64,000 bases of DNA, taken from an uncultured Jannaschia sp. (lineage in GTDB: Bacteria > Pseudomonadota > Alphaproteobacteria > Rhodobacterales > Rhodobacteraceae). The stretch covers positions 186,001 to 250,000 of the forward strand of contig NZ_CANLTR010000005.1 of assembly GCF_947494055.1 (NCBI RefSeq), written 5' to 3'. Shown piece after piece: positions 35,486 through 44,199 of this stretch. The translations under genes were made by a program, and so were the position numbers. How positions within the stretch are numbered: the stretch's first letter is position 1; each line of letters opens with the position of its first letter. The notes under the pieces are model-generated. The model was given only the letters and a program-made list of their open reading frames with translations, had not been told where the DNA came from and did not search any database.

Positions 35486-36349
35486 ATGCGCAGCATTTCC
35501 ACCGTCGTCTTCCCTGTTGCAGGTCTCGGGACGCGGATGCTTCCCGCCACCAAGGTCACGCCGAAGGAATTGTTGCCGGTCTACGACACGCCGCTTCTTC
35601 AATTCGCCGTCGAGGAGGCGCTTGCCGCCGGCGCGAAGCGTCTGGTCTTCGTCTCCCACCCCGCCAAATCAGCGATCGAGGCCTATTTGCGCCCCGATCA
35701 GACACTCGAGGCGGAGTTGACGGCGAAAGGCAAGACCGAGCTTCTGGAGGCCGTGCAGGCTGCATCCGTTCCAAGCGACGTGGAGGTGGTCTTCACGATG
35801 CAGGAAGAGCAGCTCGGCCTCGGCCACGCGATCCTTTGCGCTGCACCGCATGTTCTCGACGGGCCGGTCGGCGTGATCCTGCCCGACGATCTGATTCTCG
35901 GCGCGCCCTGCATGCGCGAGATGGCGGAGGCCTTCGATCCCGAACGCATGCGGAGCCTCGTCGCCGCGCAGCGCGTCCCGGCCGATCGCGTATCGAGCTA
36001 CGGCATCTTCGACTGCGACTGCGACGGCGCCGACGGAAAGGCCCGGACCCTCGCGGCGCGGGGCTTCGTCGAGAAGCCCGATCCTGCCGATGCGCCGTCC
36101 GATCTCGCCGCGGTCGGTCGCTACGTGATCGCGCCTGACGTGTTCGATGCGCTGACGCGGACCGAGCGTGGCGCTGGCGGAGAAATCCAGATCACCGACG
36201 CGATCGCCGCGGCCGGCGCGATCCATGCGTTCCGGTTCTCGGGTACGCGTTATGACTGTGGGTCGAAGGACGGCATCGTTGATGCTACGCTTGCCGTACA
36301 GGCAGCGCGGCGGGACAATGAAGTCCCGCTGGCCATCGCCGCAGAATAG
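35486..36349 (+). CDS. galU: UTP-glucose-1-phosphate uridylyltransferase
   Basis: A 287-residue nucleotidyltransferase making UDP-glucose. The start ISTVVFPVAGLGTRMLPATKVTPKELLPVYDTPLLQFAVEEAL is the GalU signature loop (GxGTRxLP), followed by FTMQEEQLGLGHAILCA and GVILPDDLILG with the catalytic acidic residues, and RYDCGSKDGIVDATL near the end. GAGGAA precedes the ATG. It lies just upstream of otsB-otsA on the same strand; the 21-bp gap suggests one transcript and supplies UDP-glucose for trehalose phosphate synthesis. Confidence 0.93.
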   Translation: MRSISTVVFPVAGLGTRMLPATKVTPKELLPVYDTPLLQFAVEEALAAGAKRLVFVSHPAKSAIEAYLRPDQTLEAELTAKGKTELLEAVQAASVPSDVEVVFTMQEEQLGLGHAILCAAPHVLDGPVGVILPDDLILGAPCMREMAEAFDPERMRSLVAAQRVPADRVSSYGIFDCDCDGADGKARTLAARGFVEKPDPADAPSDLAAVGRYVIAPDVFDALTRTERGAGGEIQITDAIAAAGAIHAFRFSGTRYDCGSKDGIVDATLAVQAARRDNEVPLAIAAE

Positions 36350-36370
36350 ATCGATTGAGGGGGGGCTTCC

Positions 36371-37159
36371 TTGGAATTCTACCAGATGACGGGCTTCATG
36401 GGCGTGGAGACGGATACGGCCGATGACTGCTCCGACATACGGATGCCCGATCCCGCCGATTCGGCGCTGTTCCTCGATTTCGACGGCACGCTCGTCGAGA
36501 TCGCGGATCGACCGGACGGTGTCGTCGTGCCGCAGAACGTGGTCGACCTTCTGGATCGGGCGATGGACCGGCTGAACGGCCGTGTCGCGCTCGTCTCCGG
36601 ACGTTCGGTTGCCACGCTCGAAGCGTTCCTTCCGGGGTTCAAGGGCGCGCTGATCGGAACCCACGGGGCCGAAATGCGTGCCATGGGTGGCGAACATCTT
36701 GATGTGGTGGAGATCGACCACGGTACGGTTTCCCGGCTTTGCCGTCTGGCCGACGACTTCGCCGCTTTGCGGCCCGAATTCTTCGTCGAGCACAAGCCGT
36801 CGGGCGTCGTGCTGCACTTCAGGCAGGCGGAGCAGCATTCGGCGCTGGCGATGCGGTTCATGGAAAGCCTCGCCATGGCGGCCGATGGTTTCCGCCTTCA
36901 GCCGGCCCTCATGGCCTACGAGATCAAGCCGGAGGGCGTCGGCAAGGACATCGCGCTGAAACGGCTGCTCGACACCGATGCGTTCCGCGACAGGACGCCG
37001 ATCTATGCCGGCGACGATCTGACCGACGAGCCCGCGCTCGAACTGGTCCAGTCCCGCGGCGGTGTGGCGATCAAGATGGGCCATGCGGAAACCGTCGCCG
37101 AGCACAGGCTCGAGCGTCCCGAGCAGCTCGCGGCTCTTCTAGGAGGCTGGCTTGCCTGA
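36371..37159 (+). CDS. otsB: Trehalose-6-phosphate phosphatase
   Basis: A 262-residue HAD-superfamily phosphatase. The nucleophile loop ALFLDFDGTLVEIADRPD (Asp-x-Asp) and ALVSGRSVATLEAFLPGF plus IGTHGAEMR follow the OtsB order, and YAGDDLTDEPALELVQ gives the last Asp pair. The start is a TTG at 36371 with a strong GAGGGGGGG ribosome binding site 5 nt away; ATGs at 36386 and 36398 would be weaker. The stop overlaps the start of otsA by 8 bp, with the otsA ribosome binding site inside this gene. Confidence 0.92.
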   Translation: MEFYQMTGFMGVETDTADDCSDIRMPDPADSALFLDFDGTLVEIADRPDGVVVPQNVVDLLDRAMDRLNGRVALVSGRSVATLEAFLPGFKGALIGTHGAEMRAMGGEHLDVVEIDHGTVSRLCRLADDFAALRPEFFVEHKPSGVVLHFRQAEQHSALAMRFMESLAMAADGFRLQPALMAYEIKPEGVGKDIALKRLLDTDAFRDRTPIYAGDDLTDEPALELVQSRGGVAIKMGHAETVAEHRLERPEQLAALLGGWLA

Positions 37160-38558
37160 TGAAGAAGACAGCGGGGGGCGGCTCCTCGTCGTTTCCAACA
37201 GGCTTCCCAAGGGCGACGACGTCCCGGCAGGGGGGCTCGTCTTTGCAATCCACGAAGCGCTGACGGAGGCCGGCGGATTGTGGATCGGGGCCGCCAATCC
37301 GACCGAGGAGACCGATGACGGCCTGACCCAGATCGGAAGCGGCGACTACGACCGCGCGACGTTCTCGCTCACCGAAAGCGAGCACAAGGGGTTCTATTTC
37401 GGCTATTCGAACTCGGTGCTCTGGCCGCTCTTCCACCACCGCTCCGATCTGCTGTCGCTCGACGGACGGGACTTCGAGGATTACGCGACCGTCAACACAC
37501 GCGTGGCGCGCGCCATCGCCGCGATCGTCGAGCCGAACGACCTGATCTGGATCCAGGATTACCATTTCCTGATGGTCGCGCAGGAACTTCGCAGGCTCGG
37601 TGTCGACAACCGGATCGGGCTGTTCCTCCACATTCCGTTCCCGAACCTCTCGGACGTCATGGCGCTGCCCCAGGTCGACATGATCGGTGGATGGCTCGCC
37701 GCCCACGATCTCGTCGGTCTCCAGACATCCCGCGACGTCTCCGCCGCGCAGGACGTGCTGCGCCGCGATCCGCAGGCGCAGATCCTCAACAACGGGTCCT
37801 GGATTCGCGACGGCCGCATCTTCTCGGTCCGCAGCTTTCCTATCGGGATCGACGCGGAAAGTTTTGCCAGGACGGCGGCCGAGGCACCTATCGTCGATCT
37901 CCAGGTGCCCGAAGGCGCGCCGCTCCTGCTGGGCGTGGACCGGCTCGACTACTCGAAGGGGCTCGTCCAGCGCTTCGAGGCGTTCGGAGCCTATCTCGGC
38001 ATGCGAGAACCGCACGACCCGAAGCCGACCTACATTCAGATCGCGCCCGTCAGCCGCGAGGACGTCTCTGCCTATCAGGATATTCGGGAGGAGCTTGAGC
38101 GAACGGCGGGCTCCACGAATGGCGAGCACGCCGAACTCGACTGGACGCCGATCCGCTATATCCGCCACCATATCGACCGCGACATCATCGCGGGCCTGTA
38201 CCGCCGCGCGGACGTGGCACTGGTGACGCCGCTCGCCGACGGGATGAACCTCGTGGCGAAGGAATATATCGCGGCGCAGAACCCCGAGAGTCCCGGCGTG
38301 CTCATCCTGTCGCATTTCGCGGGCGCCGCCGAGCAGATGGCGAACGGAGCGCTGATGGTGAACCCGTTCGACAAGCGTGCCTTCGCGCAGGCCATCGACC
38401 GGGCGATGCGGATGCCGCTGGAGGAGCGAAAGCAGCGATACAACGATCTGCGCCAGGGCGTGTTCGAGGAGGACATCCGCTGGTGGACGGACGCGTTCCT
38501 CAACTGGCTGCGGCGGGCGCCCCGGTCCTTCGACCGGGCGGTCCGGCAACTGACCTGA
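37152..38558 (+). CDS. otsA: Trehalose-6-phosphate synthase
   Basis: A 468-residue GT20 enzyme that joins UDP-glucose and glucose 6-phosphate. Motifs: LLVVSNRLPKGDDVPAGGL, FYFGYSNSVLWPLFHHR, WIQDYHFLMVAQELRR, GLFLHIPFPNLS, LLGVDRLDYSKGLVQRFEAF and PLADGMNLVAKEYIAAQ. The start is a TTG at 37152 with a full AGGAGG 5 nt upstream. It overlaps otsB. The galU-otsB-otsA order is sensible for trehalose, probably an osmotic or stress solute. Confidence 0.95.
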   Translation: MPDEEDSGGRLLVVSNRLPKGDDVPAGGLVFAIHEALTEAGGLWIGAANPTEETDDGLTQIGSGDYDRATFSLTESEHKGFYFGYSNSVLWPLFHHRSDLLSLDGRDFEDYATVNTRVARAIAAIVEPNDLIWIQDYHFLMVAQELRRLGVDNRIGLFLHIPFPNLSDVMALPQVDMIGGWLAAHDLVGLQTSRDVSAAQDVLRRDPQAQILNNGSWIRDGRIFSVRSFPIGIDAESFARTAAEAPIVDLQVPEGAPLLLGVDRLDYSKGLVQRFEAFGAYLGMREPHDPKPTYIQIAPVSREDVSAYQDIREELERTAGSTNGEHAELDWTPIRYIRHHIDRDIIAGLYRRADVALVTPLADGMNLVAKEYIAAQNPESPGVLILSHFAGAAEQMANGALMVNPFDKRAFAQAIDRAMRMPLEERKQRYNDLRQGVFEEDIRWWTDAFLNWLRRAPRSFDRAVRQLT

Positions 38559-38592
38559 GAGCCGACGCGGCCCGCCGGCGAGGACCCCTCTT

Positions 38593-39330
38593 TTGGACCA
38601 CTGGGTTCTCCTGATCCTCGCCGCCATCGTCGTGGGCGCGTCCAAGGGCGGACTCGCCTCCGCCGCGGCCGTTGCGGTGCCGATGCTCGCGCTGGTGATG
38701 AGCCCGGTGGAGGCGGCGGCCACGTTGCTGCCGGTCTATCTGGTGACGGACTGGGTCAGCGTCTGGCTCTACCGGCGGGACTATTCGCGGCGGAACCTCG
38801 CGATCCTGGTCCCTGCGATGCTGTTCGGCGTCGTCCTCGCGACGCTCCTGACGCCGGTCCTGCCCGAGGCCGCGCTGCTTCTGGCGACGGGGGCCATCGG
38901 GTTCTGGTTCCTGGCGCGGGACTGGATGAACCGGGCGGTGACCGTGCCGACGCCGGCCGGCATCCTGCCGGGCCTGTTCTGGGGCACGATCACCGGCATC
39001 ACCAGCTTCATCACCCATTCCGGCGGCCCGCCGTCGCAGGCCTATCTGCTCCCGCAACGCCTGCCGAAGCTGGTCTTCGCCGGGACGATCGCCATCGCCT
39101 TCACTGTCGGCAACCTCGCCAAGCTGCCGGGCTACTGGGTGATCGGCGCTCTGGACCGGCTCGACTGGGGCCTGACGGCCCTGCTGATCGCGGCCGGGAT
39201 CTGCGGGACGTTCCTCGGTCGCCGGATCGTCGAGATCCTGCCGGAGGACGCCTACCGGACCGCGATCAAGGCGCTGTTGCTGCTCTTGTCGGTCGTACTG
39301 GTGACGAAGGGGATTCTGGGCCTCCTTTGA
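38593..39330 (+). CDS. TauE/SafE-family sulfite exporter-like permease
   Basis: A 245-residue membrane protein with about eight helices, TauE/SafE-like. The opening AAIVVGASKGGLASAAAVAVPMLALVMSP and LPGLFWGTITGITSFITHSGGPPSQAYLLPQRLPKLVFAG are typical of the family. The substrate is not known; relatives move sulfite, taurine-derived sulfonates or small organic acids. The start appears to be a TTG at 38593 with GAGGA 8 nt upstream; no ATG is available near the beginning. It lies 34 bp after otsA and may be co-transcribed. Confidence 0.82.
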   Translation: MDHWVLLILAAIVVGASKGGLASAAAVAVPMLALVMSPVEAAATLLPVYLVTDWVSVWLYRRDYSRRNLAILVPAMLFGVVLATLLTPVLPEAALLLATGAIGFWFLARDWMNRAVTVPTPAGILPGLFWGTITGITSFITHSGGPPSQAYLLPQRLPKLVFAGTIAIAFTVGNLAKLPGYWVIGALDRLDWGLTALLIAAGICGTFLGRRIVEILPEDAYRTAIKALLLLLSVVLVTKGILGLL

Positions 39331-39345
39331 CGCCGGGGGCGCCTG

Positions 39346-40650
39346 TCAGCGGTACATTAGGTCCGGCAGGAAGGTGACGAGGCCGGGGAAGGCGACGAAG
39401 ATCACGATCGACAGGAGCAGTAGCCCGAGGAAGGGCAGCGTGTCCCGCGCGATCTCGCCGATGCCGCGATCAGTCATCGACTTCAGGACGATGAGGTTGA
39501 AGCCCACCGGCGGCGTGATCTGCGCGCATTCGATGACGATGACGGCGAAGATGCCGAACCAGATCAGGTCTATCCCCGCCGCCTCGACCATCGGCAGGAC
39601 GACCGAGCTCGACAGGACGAGGATCGAGATGCCTTCGAGGAAGCAGCCGAGGATCAGAAAGAACACGGTCAGCACCGCGATCAGCGCGACCGGCGACAGG
39701 TTCATCTCCTCGACCCAGGCGGCGGCGACGCGGGGAATGTCGGCGAAGCCGACGGCGATGGACAGGCAGGCGGCCGCCGCGATGATGAACGAGATCATGC
39801 AGGAGATCCGCGTGGCCGAGAGCAGGCTGTCCATGAACATCGCACGGCTCAGCGTGCCGTTCAGGAGCGCGAGGAGAAGCGCACCGACGATGCCGATGGA
39901 GGCGGCCTCGGTCGGCGTGGCGATGCCGCGGTAGATCGAGCCGATGATCGCGAAGATGAGGGCGACGACGGGCAGCAGGTCTTTCGAGGCGCGGATCTTC
40001 TCCGCGAACGTCGTCCGCGGTACGGGGTCGCCCTGCCGGTCGGGATTGAGCCACGACCAGAGGGCGATGTACCCGGAGAACAGCAGGATCAGCAGCGCCC
40101 CCGGCACGATCCCCGCGACGAACAGGCGGGCGACGGATTGCTGCGCGACGACGCCGTAGACGATCATGATGATCGAGGGCGGGATCAGCAGGCCGAACGT
40201 CCCCGCACCGGCGAGCGAGCCCACCATCATCGACCGGTCGTAGCCGCCGCGTCGCAGTTCCGGCACGGTCATCCGCCCGACCGTCGCGCAGGTCACCGCG
40301 GAGGAGCCGGAGACGGCTGCCATCACCCCGCAGCCGACGACATTGACGTGCAGCAATCCGCCGGGCAGCCAGCCGACCCAGGGCGACAGCCCGCGAAAGA
40401 GGTTGGTGGACAGGCCCGACCGCATCAGGATCTCGCCCATCCAGATGAAGAGCGGCAGCGCGGTCAGCGCCCAGTTCCAGCTCGCGTCCCACATGGTCGA
40501 GGACAGGATCGAGCCGGGCGCGATCGGCGTGAACCACGCGAAGATGACGACGGCGGCGGACAAGAGCGAGAGCGCGATCCAGACGCCGCTGCCCAGCAGG
40601 ACGAGAAGGCAGAGCAGCAGCGCGATGCCAGCGAGGGTGACCGTGTCCAT
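39346..40650 (-). CDS. dctM: TRAP transporter large permease (second system)
   Basis: A 434-residue DctM-type permease with twelve or so helices. MDTVTLAGIALLLCLLVLLGSGVWIALSLL starts the protein, and GCGVMAAVSGSSAVTCATVGRMTVPELRRGGY and ITPPVGFNLIVLKSM are the DctM loops. The ATG 40650 overlaps the dctQ stop (TGATG); a GTG at 40653 gives one more residue. It is convergent with the TauE gene. Substrate is not shown; it differs in sequence from the uronate TRAP at 17674-20526. Confidence 0.91.
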   Translation of the reverse strand: MDTVTLAGIALLLCLLVLLGSGVWIALSLLSAAVVIFAWFTPIAPGSILSSTMWDASWNWALTALPLFIWMGEILMRSGLSTNLFRGLSPWVGWLPGGLLHVNVVGCGVMAAVSGSSAVTCATVGRMTVPELRRGGYDRSMMVGSLAGAGTFGLLIPPSIIMIVYGVVAQQSVARLFVAGIVPGALLILLFSGYIALWSWLNPDRQGDPVPRTTFAEKIRASKDLLPVVALIFAIIGSIYRGIATPTEAASIGIVGALLLALLNGTLSRAMFMDSLLSATRISCMISFIIAAAACLSIAVGFADIPRVAAAWVEEMNLSPVALIAVLTVFFLILGCFLEGISILVLSSSVVLPMVEAAGIDLIWFGIFAVIVIECAQITPPVGFNLIVLKSMTDRGIGEIARDTLPFLGLLLLSIVIFVAFPGLVTFLPDLMYR

Positions 40651-41159
40651 CACTCGGCCGTGCTGTCGACGTTGGTCTCGTAGCCGGCTTCCTCACCTCG
40701 CCAGACGAGTGTCGCCTGCTCGAGGATGCCGAGGCACATGACGGCGAGTCCGAAGGCTACCGCGCTTTGAGGAATCCAGAGCGGCACGCCGAGCATGCCG
40801 GGACTCAGGTCGCCGAAGCGGTAGCTCTCCGCCGTGAAGAGCGTCATCTGCCAGGCCGCATAGCCGGTAACGAACGCGCCGATCGCGCAGCACCACAGCT
40901 CCACCCAGCGGTTGCGACCCTGCGGAAAGAGCTGGCCGATGAGGGTGATGCGGACGTGACCCCCGTTAACGAACGTATAGGCCAGGGCGAGGAAGGTGGA
41001 GGCCGCGAGGAAGAACCCCGAGATCTCCGTCGTCTCGACCGCCATGCCCATCTGCCGGGCGACGATCTGGCAGAGGGTCGCGACGGCAATGCCCGCGAGG
41101 AAGAAGGCGGCCGCGTAGCCGCAGGCGAGATAGAGGCCGTGCAGGGCCTTGCGGAGCAT
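40650..41159 (-). CDS. dctQ: TRAP transporter small permease (second system)
   Basis: A 169-residue DctQ-type subunit with four transmembrane helices (KALHGLYLACGYAAAFFLAGIAVATLCQIVARQ; GFFLAASTFLALAYTFVNGGHVRI; RWVELWCCAIGAFVTGYAAWQM; PLWIPQSAVAFGLAVMCLGIL). The family signature WIPQS (in PLWIPQSAVAFG) is present. It lies between dctP and dctM, separated from dctP by a hairpin. It ends with an overlap to dctM. Confidence 0.88.
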   Translation of the reverse strand: MLRKALHGLYLACGYAAAFFLAGIAVATLCQIVARQMGMAVETTEISGFFLAASTFLALAYTFVNGGHVRITLIGQLFPQGRNRWVELWCCAIGAFVTGYAAWQMTLFTAESYRFGDLSPGMLGVPLWIPQSAVAFGLAVMCLGILEQATLVWRGEEAGYETNVDSTAE

Positions 41160-41186
41160 TGCGGCACCCTTTCGTGGGAGCGGTGG

Positions 41187-41207
41187 CGGCGGCCTGTCCG
41201 GCCGCCG
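41187..41207 (-). promoter_or_regulatory. Intercistronic stem-loop between dctP and dctQ (second TRAP)
   Basis: A perfect 8-bp inverted repeat: CGGCGGCC, loop TGTCC, then GGCCGCCG. It lies in the 56-bp gap between the binding-protein stop and the small-permease start. No T-tract. It matches the pattern seen in the other binding-protein transporters of this window. Confidence 0.7.
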
Positions 41208-41215
41208 TGATCGGA

Positions 41216-42199
41216 TTATTCGGAGGTGGCCAGATATGCGTCGAGCACGGCGATCTCGTCCTCGGCGGCCTCGCCGCGGAACTCCTCGAGCATCTGCCCG
41301 CTGATCTCATCGATCTTGGCCTGCAGCTCCGGGCTTCCGTCGGCGACGGACATGCCGTTGTCGACGAGCACCTGCACCGTGGCGTCGGCCGCTTCCTGGC
41401 TCAGCTGCCAAGCGGTCTCCGTCGCCCGCGCGCCGGCCTCGCGGATCGCCTCCTGCAACTCGGGGGACAGGCGCGACAGGGCGCGGGCGTTCACGATGAT
41501 GGCGTTCTTGCTGAGCGAGGTGCCGGTATACGTGAAGTGGTCCACGTAGTCCCAGGCCTGGATGTCGTTACCGGTCTGGGCCGAGGTGAAGAGCGACTCG
41601 ATCAGCCCGGTGGAGAAGGCCTGCGGCACCTCGGCGAAGGGCAGGATCGTCGCGTCGAAGCCCAGAAGCTCGCCCAGGCGCTGCGTCGCGGGCGAGTAGA
41701 TCCGGAGCGACACGCCGTCGAACTCCGACCCGTCCGTGACCTCGAAATTGGTGAAGAAGCCCTGTCCCGGCCAGGCCATGTAAGTGAGCACCTCCATCCC
41801 CATCTCCTCGAAGGCGGCGTCGAACCAGGGATCCTGCGCTTCCATCAGGCGATGGGCCTCCTCGTAGTCGCTCGCGAGGCCGGGCAGGCTGTCGAGCGTG
41901 TACATCGGGCTCTCGTTGCCGTAGACGCCGAACCGGATTTCGCCCAGCTGCACCTGACCGGACTGCACGGCCCTGCGAATGGCGTCGAGCTTGATGAGCT
42001 CGCCGTTCGGGCGCAGGTCGATGGTCAGCTCGCCGTCGGCGGCACTCTCGACCTCGTCGATGAACTGGCGGATCGTCTTGGTGAAAAAGCTGTCCTCGGG
42101 ATAGCCCGACGCCATCACCCATGTCTCCTGTGCGGCAGCGGTCGTGGCGGCGAGGCAGAGCGCGAGGGCGGCCTGTCCGAGTCTGGCACGTATCGTCAT
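41216..42199 (-). CDS. dctP: TRAP transporter solute-binding protein (second system)
   Basis: A 327-residue exported DctP-type protein with signal MTIRARLGQAALALCLAATTAAA before QETWVMASGYPEDSFFTKTI. The GVSLRIYSPATQRLGELLGFDATILPFAEVPQAFSTGLIESLFTSAQTG stretch is the ligand-binding core, with the Arg of SLRIY that usually holds a carboxylate. GGAGG lies 8 nt upstream of the ATG. It is divergent from oppA. Substrate is unknown. Confidence 0.9.
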   Translation of the reverse strand: MTIRARLGQAALALCLAATTAAAQETWVMASGYPEDSFFTKTIRQFIDEVESAADGELTIDLRPNGELIKLDAIRRAVQSGQVQLGEIRFGVYGNESPMYTLDSLPGLASDYEEAHRLMEAQDPWFDAAFEEMGMEVLTYMAWPGQGFFTNFEVTDGSEFDGVSLRIYSPATQRLGELLGFDATILPFAEVPQAFSTGLIESLFTSAQTGNDIQAWDYVDHFTYTGTSLSKNAIIVNARALSRLSPELQEAIREAGARATETAWQLSQEAADATVQVLVDNGMSVADGSPELQAKIDEISGQMLEEFRGEAAEDEIAVLDAYLATSE

Positions 42200-42533
42200 A
42201 ATGGTGTCCTCCTGTCGGATCATGTCGCGGCCGGGGAAAACCGTTTCTGACGCGTCGGCTGATTGACCCCCGTCCGCCGTTCGTGGGGTCATCAAGACAC
42301 CGTGGGGAACCGCTGACAAGCGCCGTCTCCCACGGCGGGTCGGTCCGATCGCACGGGAATGCGCGCGGGATGCGCGCCGTCCTCCGCCATGCCCAATCCT
42401 TGGGCGCTGCCGAGTCGTGACGATCCGCCCTTGCCAATCCGGCATCCTCCGCAAAGACTTGGACCCACAGACCCGCATCGCTCGAACGACGACAAGAACG
42501 AGCCCCGGGCATATCCTATCAGGGAGACACGAG
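42200..42533. promoter_or_regulatory. Divergent intergenic region, TRAP dctP and oppA (334 bp)
   Basis: The only gene-free stretch longer than 300 bp. It separates two divergent transporter operons. On the minus strand a -35-like TTGTCA occurs (complement of 42314-42319), but the matching -10 is poor. On the plus side an AT-richer CATATCCTATC (42510-42520) and the ribosome binding site GGGAG before the oppA ATG are visible. I see no clear operator or RNA gene. Open frames here are short and lack homology. Confidence 0.4.
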
Positions 42534-44156
42534 ATGAACCGCTTCACGCTTCTGGCTTCGACAGCATTCCTCCTCGCCGCGCCGCTCGCCACGACGGCCT
42601 TCGCCGCGGAGGTGGCCGAGGGCGACACGCTGGCCGAGGATCAGAGCTTCTCCTACCGCCTGCTCGACCAGTTCCCGACCATCGACCCGCAGCTCATCGA
42701 GGAGACGGCCGGCGGCCACGTGGCGCGGCAGGTCTTCGAGGGATTGCTGACGCAGAACGCCGACGGCACGCTGCGCCCGGGCGTGGCGACCGAGTGGTCG
42801 AGCGACGACAACCGCGTCTGGACCTTCACCCTGCGCGACGACGCGCGCTGGTCGAACGGCGAGCCGGTGACGGCGCAGGATTTCGTCTATGCCTGGCGCC
42901 GCGCGGCCGATCCGGCGACCGCTTCGGAATATGCCTGGTATGTCGAACTGACGCAGATGCAGAACGCCGCCGAGATCGTCGCCGGCGAGATGGAGCCGTC
43001 CGAGCTCGGCGTGCGCGCGGTGGACGACCATACGCTCGAGGTGACGCTGAACCAGCCGCTGCCGTACTTCCCGCAGATGGCCGTGCATTACACGCTGATG
43101 CCCACGCCGCAGGCCACGATCGAGGCGTTCGGATCGGATTGGACCGCGCCGGAGAACATCGTCTCCAACGGGGCCTACGTGCTGACCGACATCGCGGTGA
43201 ACGAGTTCTTCCGGCTGGAGAAGAACCCCGAATACTGGGACGCGGACAACGTGATCATCGAGGAGGTGACGGGCTACGTCATCAACGACGCCAACCAGGC
43301 GCTGAGCCGGTTCCAGGCCGGCGAGTTCGACATGATGGACGATCTGCCGGCCGGCTCCTACCCGACGCTCGAGGAGGAGAGCCCGGACATCGCCCATGCC
43401 GTGCCGCGGCTCTGTTCGTACTACTACACGGTCAACCAGTCCGAGAGCGGTCACGAGGCGTTGAAGGATCCGCGCGTCCGCAAGGCCTTGAGCTACGCGA
43501 TCAACCGCGACGTCATCGTCGATCAGGTCCTCAAGGCGGGTCAGGCCCCGGCCTACAGCTTCACGCATTGGGCGACCGCCGATTTCGAGCTTCCGGAGAT
43601 CGACTACGCCCAGCTCACGCAGCAGGAGCGGATGGAGCAGGCGCGATCCCTCCTCGAGGAGGCGGGCTACGGGCCGGACAATCCGCTCGAGCTCGACCTG
43701 ATCTACAACACTTCGGAGAACCACCGGCAGATCGCCACCGTGGTCAGCCAGATGTGGAAGCCGCTCGGCGTGAACGTCACGTTGTCGAACTACGAATGGC
43801 AGAGCTATCTCGACATCCGCGGTCAGCAGAACTTCGACCTCGCCCGCTCGGCCTGGTGCGGAGATTACAACGAGGCGTCGACCTTCCTCGATCTTCTGAC
43901 CACGCGGAACGCCAACAATGACGGCAAGTACGACAATTCCGACTACGACGCCCTCCTGACCGAGGCGGCGCAGGCCGACGATCCGCAGCCGCTCTATACC
44001 CAGGCCGAGGAGATCCTGGCCGAGGACATGGCGATCATCCCGGTCTACCACTACACGCAGAACTTCGTGCTCGACCCGAGCATCCGGCATTGGCCGATGG
44101 AGAACGTGGAGAACAACTGGTACGTCCGCGACATCTATCGCGCGTCCGAAGGCTGA
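42534..44156 (+). CDS. oppA: Oligopeptide ABC transporter, binding protein
   Basis: A 540-residue extracytoplasmic peptide-binding protein, close to the 543 residues of E. coli OppA. Signal peptide MNRFTLLASTAFLLAAPLATTAFA. Landmarks: LLDQFPTIDPQLIEETAGGHVARQVFEGLLTQNADGTLRPGVATEWSSD, VRKALSYAINRDVIVDQVL, and SYYYTVNQS, with NWPMENVENNWYV-like ending. The ATG follows GGGAG. It heads a five-gene oppABCDF operon; the next gene follows a strong hairpin. The likely role is uptake of short peptides, possibly including cell-wall peptides. Confidence 0.93.
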   Translation: MNRFTLLASTAFLLAAPLATTAFAAEVAEGDTLAEDQSFSYRLLDQFPTIDPQLIEETAGGHVARQVFEGLLTQNADGTLRPGVATEWSSDDNRVWTFTLRDDARWSNGEPVTAQDFVYAWRRAADPATASEYAWYVELTQMQNAAEIVAGEMEPSELGVRAVDDHTLEVTLNQPLPYFPQMAVHYTLMPTPQATIEAFGSDWTAPENIVSNGAYVLTDIAVNEFFRLEKNPEYWDADNVIIEEVTGYVINDANQALSRFQAGEFDMMDDLPAGSYPTLEEESPDIAHAVPRLCSYYYTVNQSESGHEALKDPRVRKALSYAINRDVIVDQVLKAGQAPAYSFTHWATADFELPEIDYAQLTQQERMEQARSLLEEAGYGPDNPLELDLIYNTSENHRQIATVVSQMWKPLGVNVTLSNYEWQSYLDIRGQQNFDLARSAWCGDYNEASTFLDLLTTRNANNDGKYDNSDYDALLTEAAQADDPQPLYTQAEEILAEDMAIIPVYHYTQNFVLDPSIRHWPMENVENNWYVRDIYRASEG

Positions 44157-44162
44157 GGCGCG

Positions 44163-44188
44163 GGGCCGGGGCGTTCCCGTCCCGGCCC
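44163..44188 (+). promoter_or_regulatory. Intercistronic stem-loop between oppA and oppB
   Basis: An 11-bp stem with one G-U wobble: GGGCCGGGGCG, loop TTCC, then CGTCCCGGCCC. It occupies most of the 43-bp gap. A short pyrimidine run (TCCTTTCCC) follows. As in the other transporters here, it lies between the binding-protein gene and the first permease gene, consistent with differential expression by mRNA stability or partial termination. Confidence 0.75.
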
Positions 44189-44199
44189 TCCTTTCCCGC

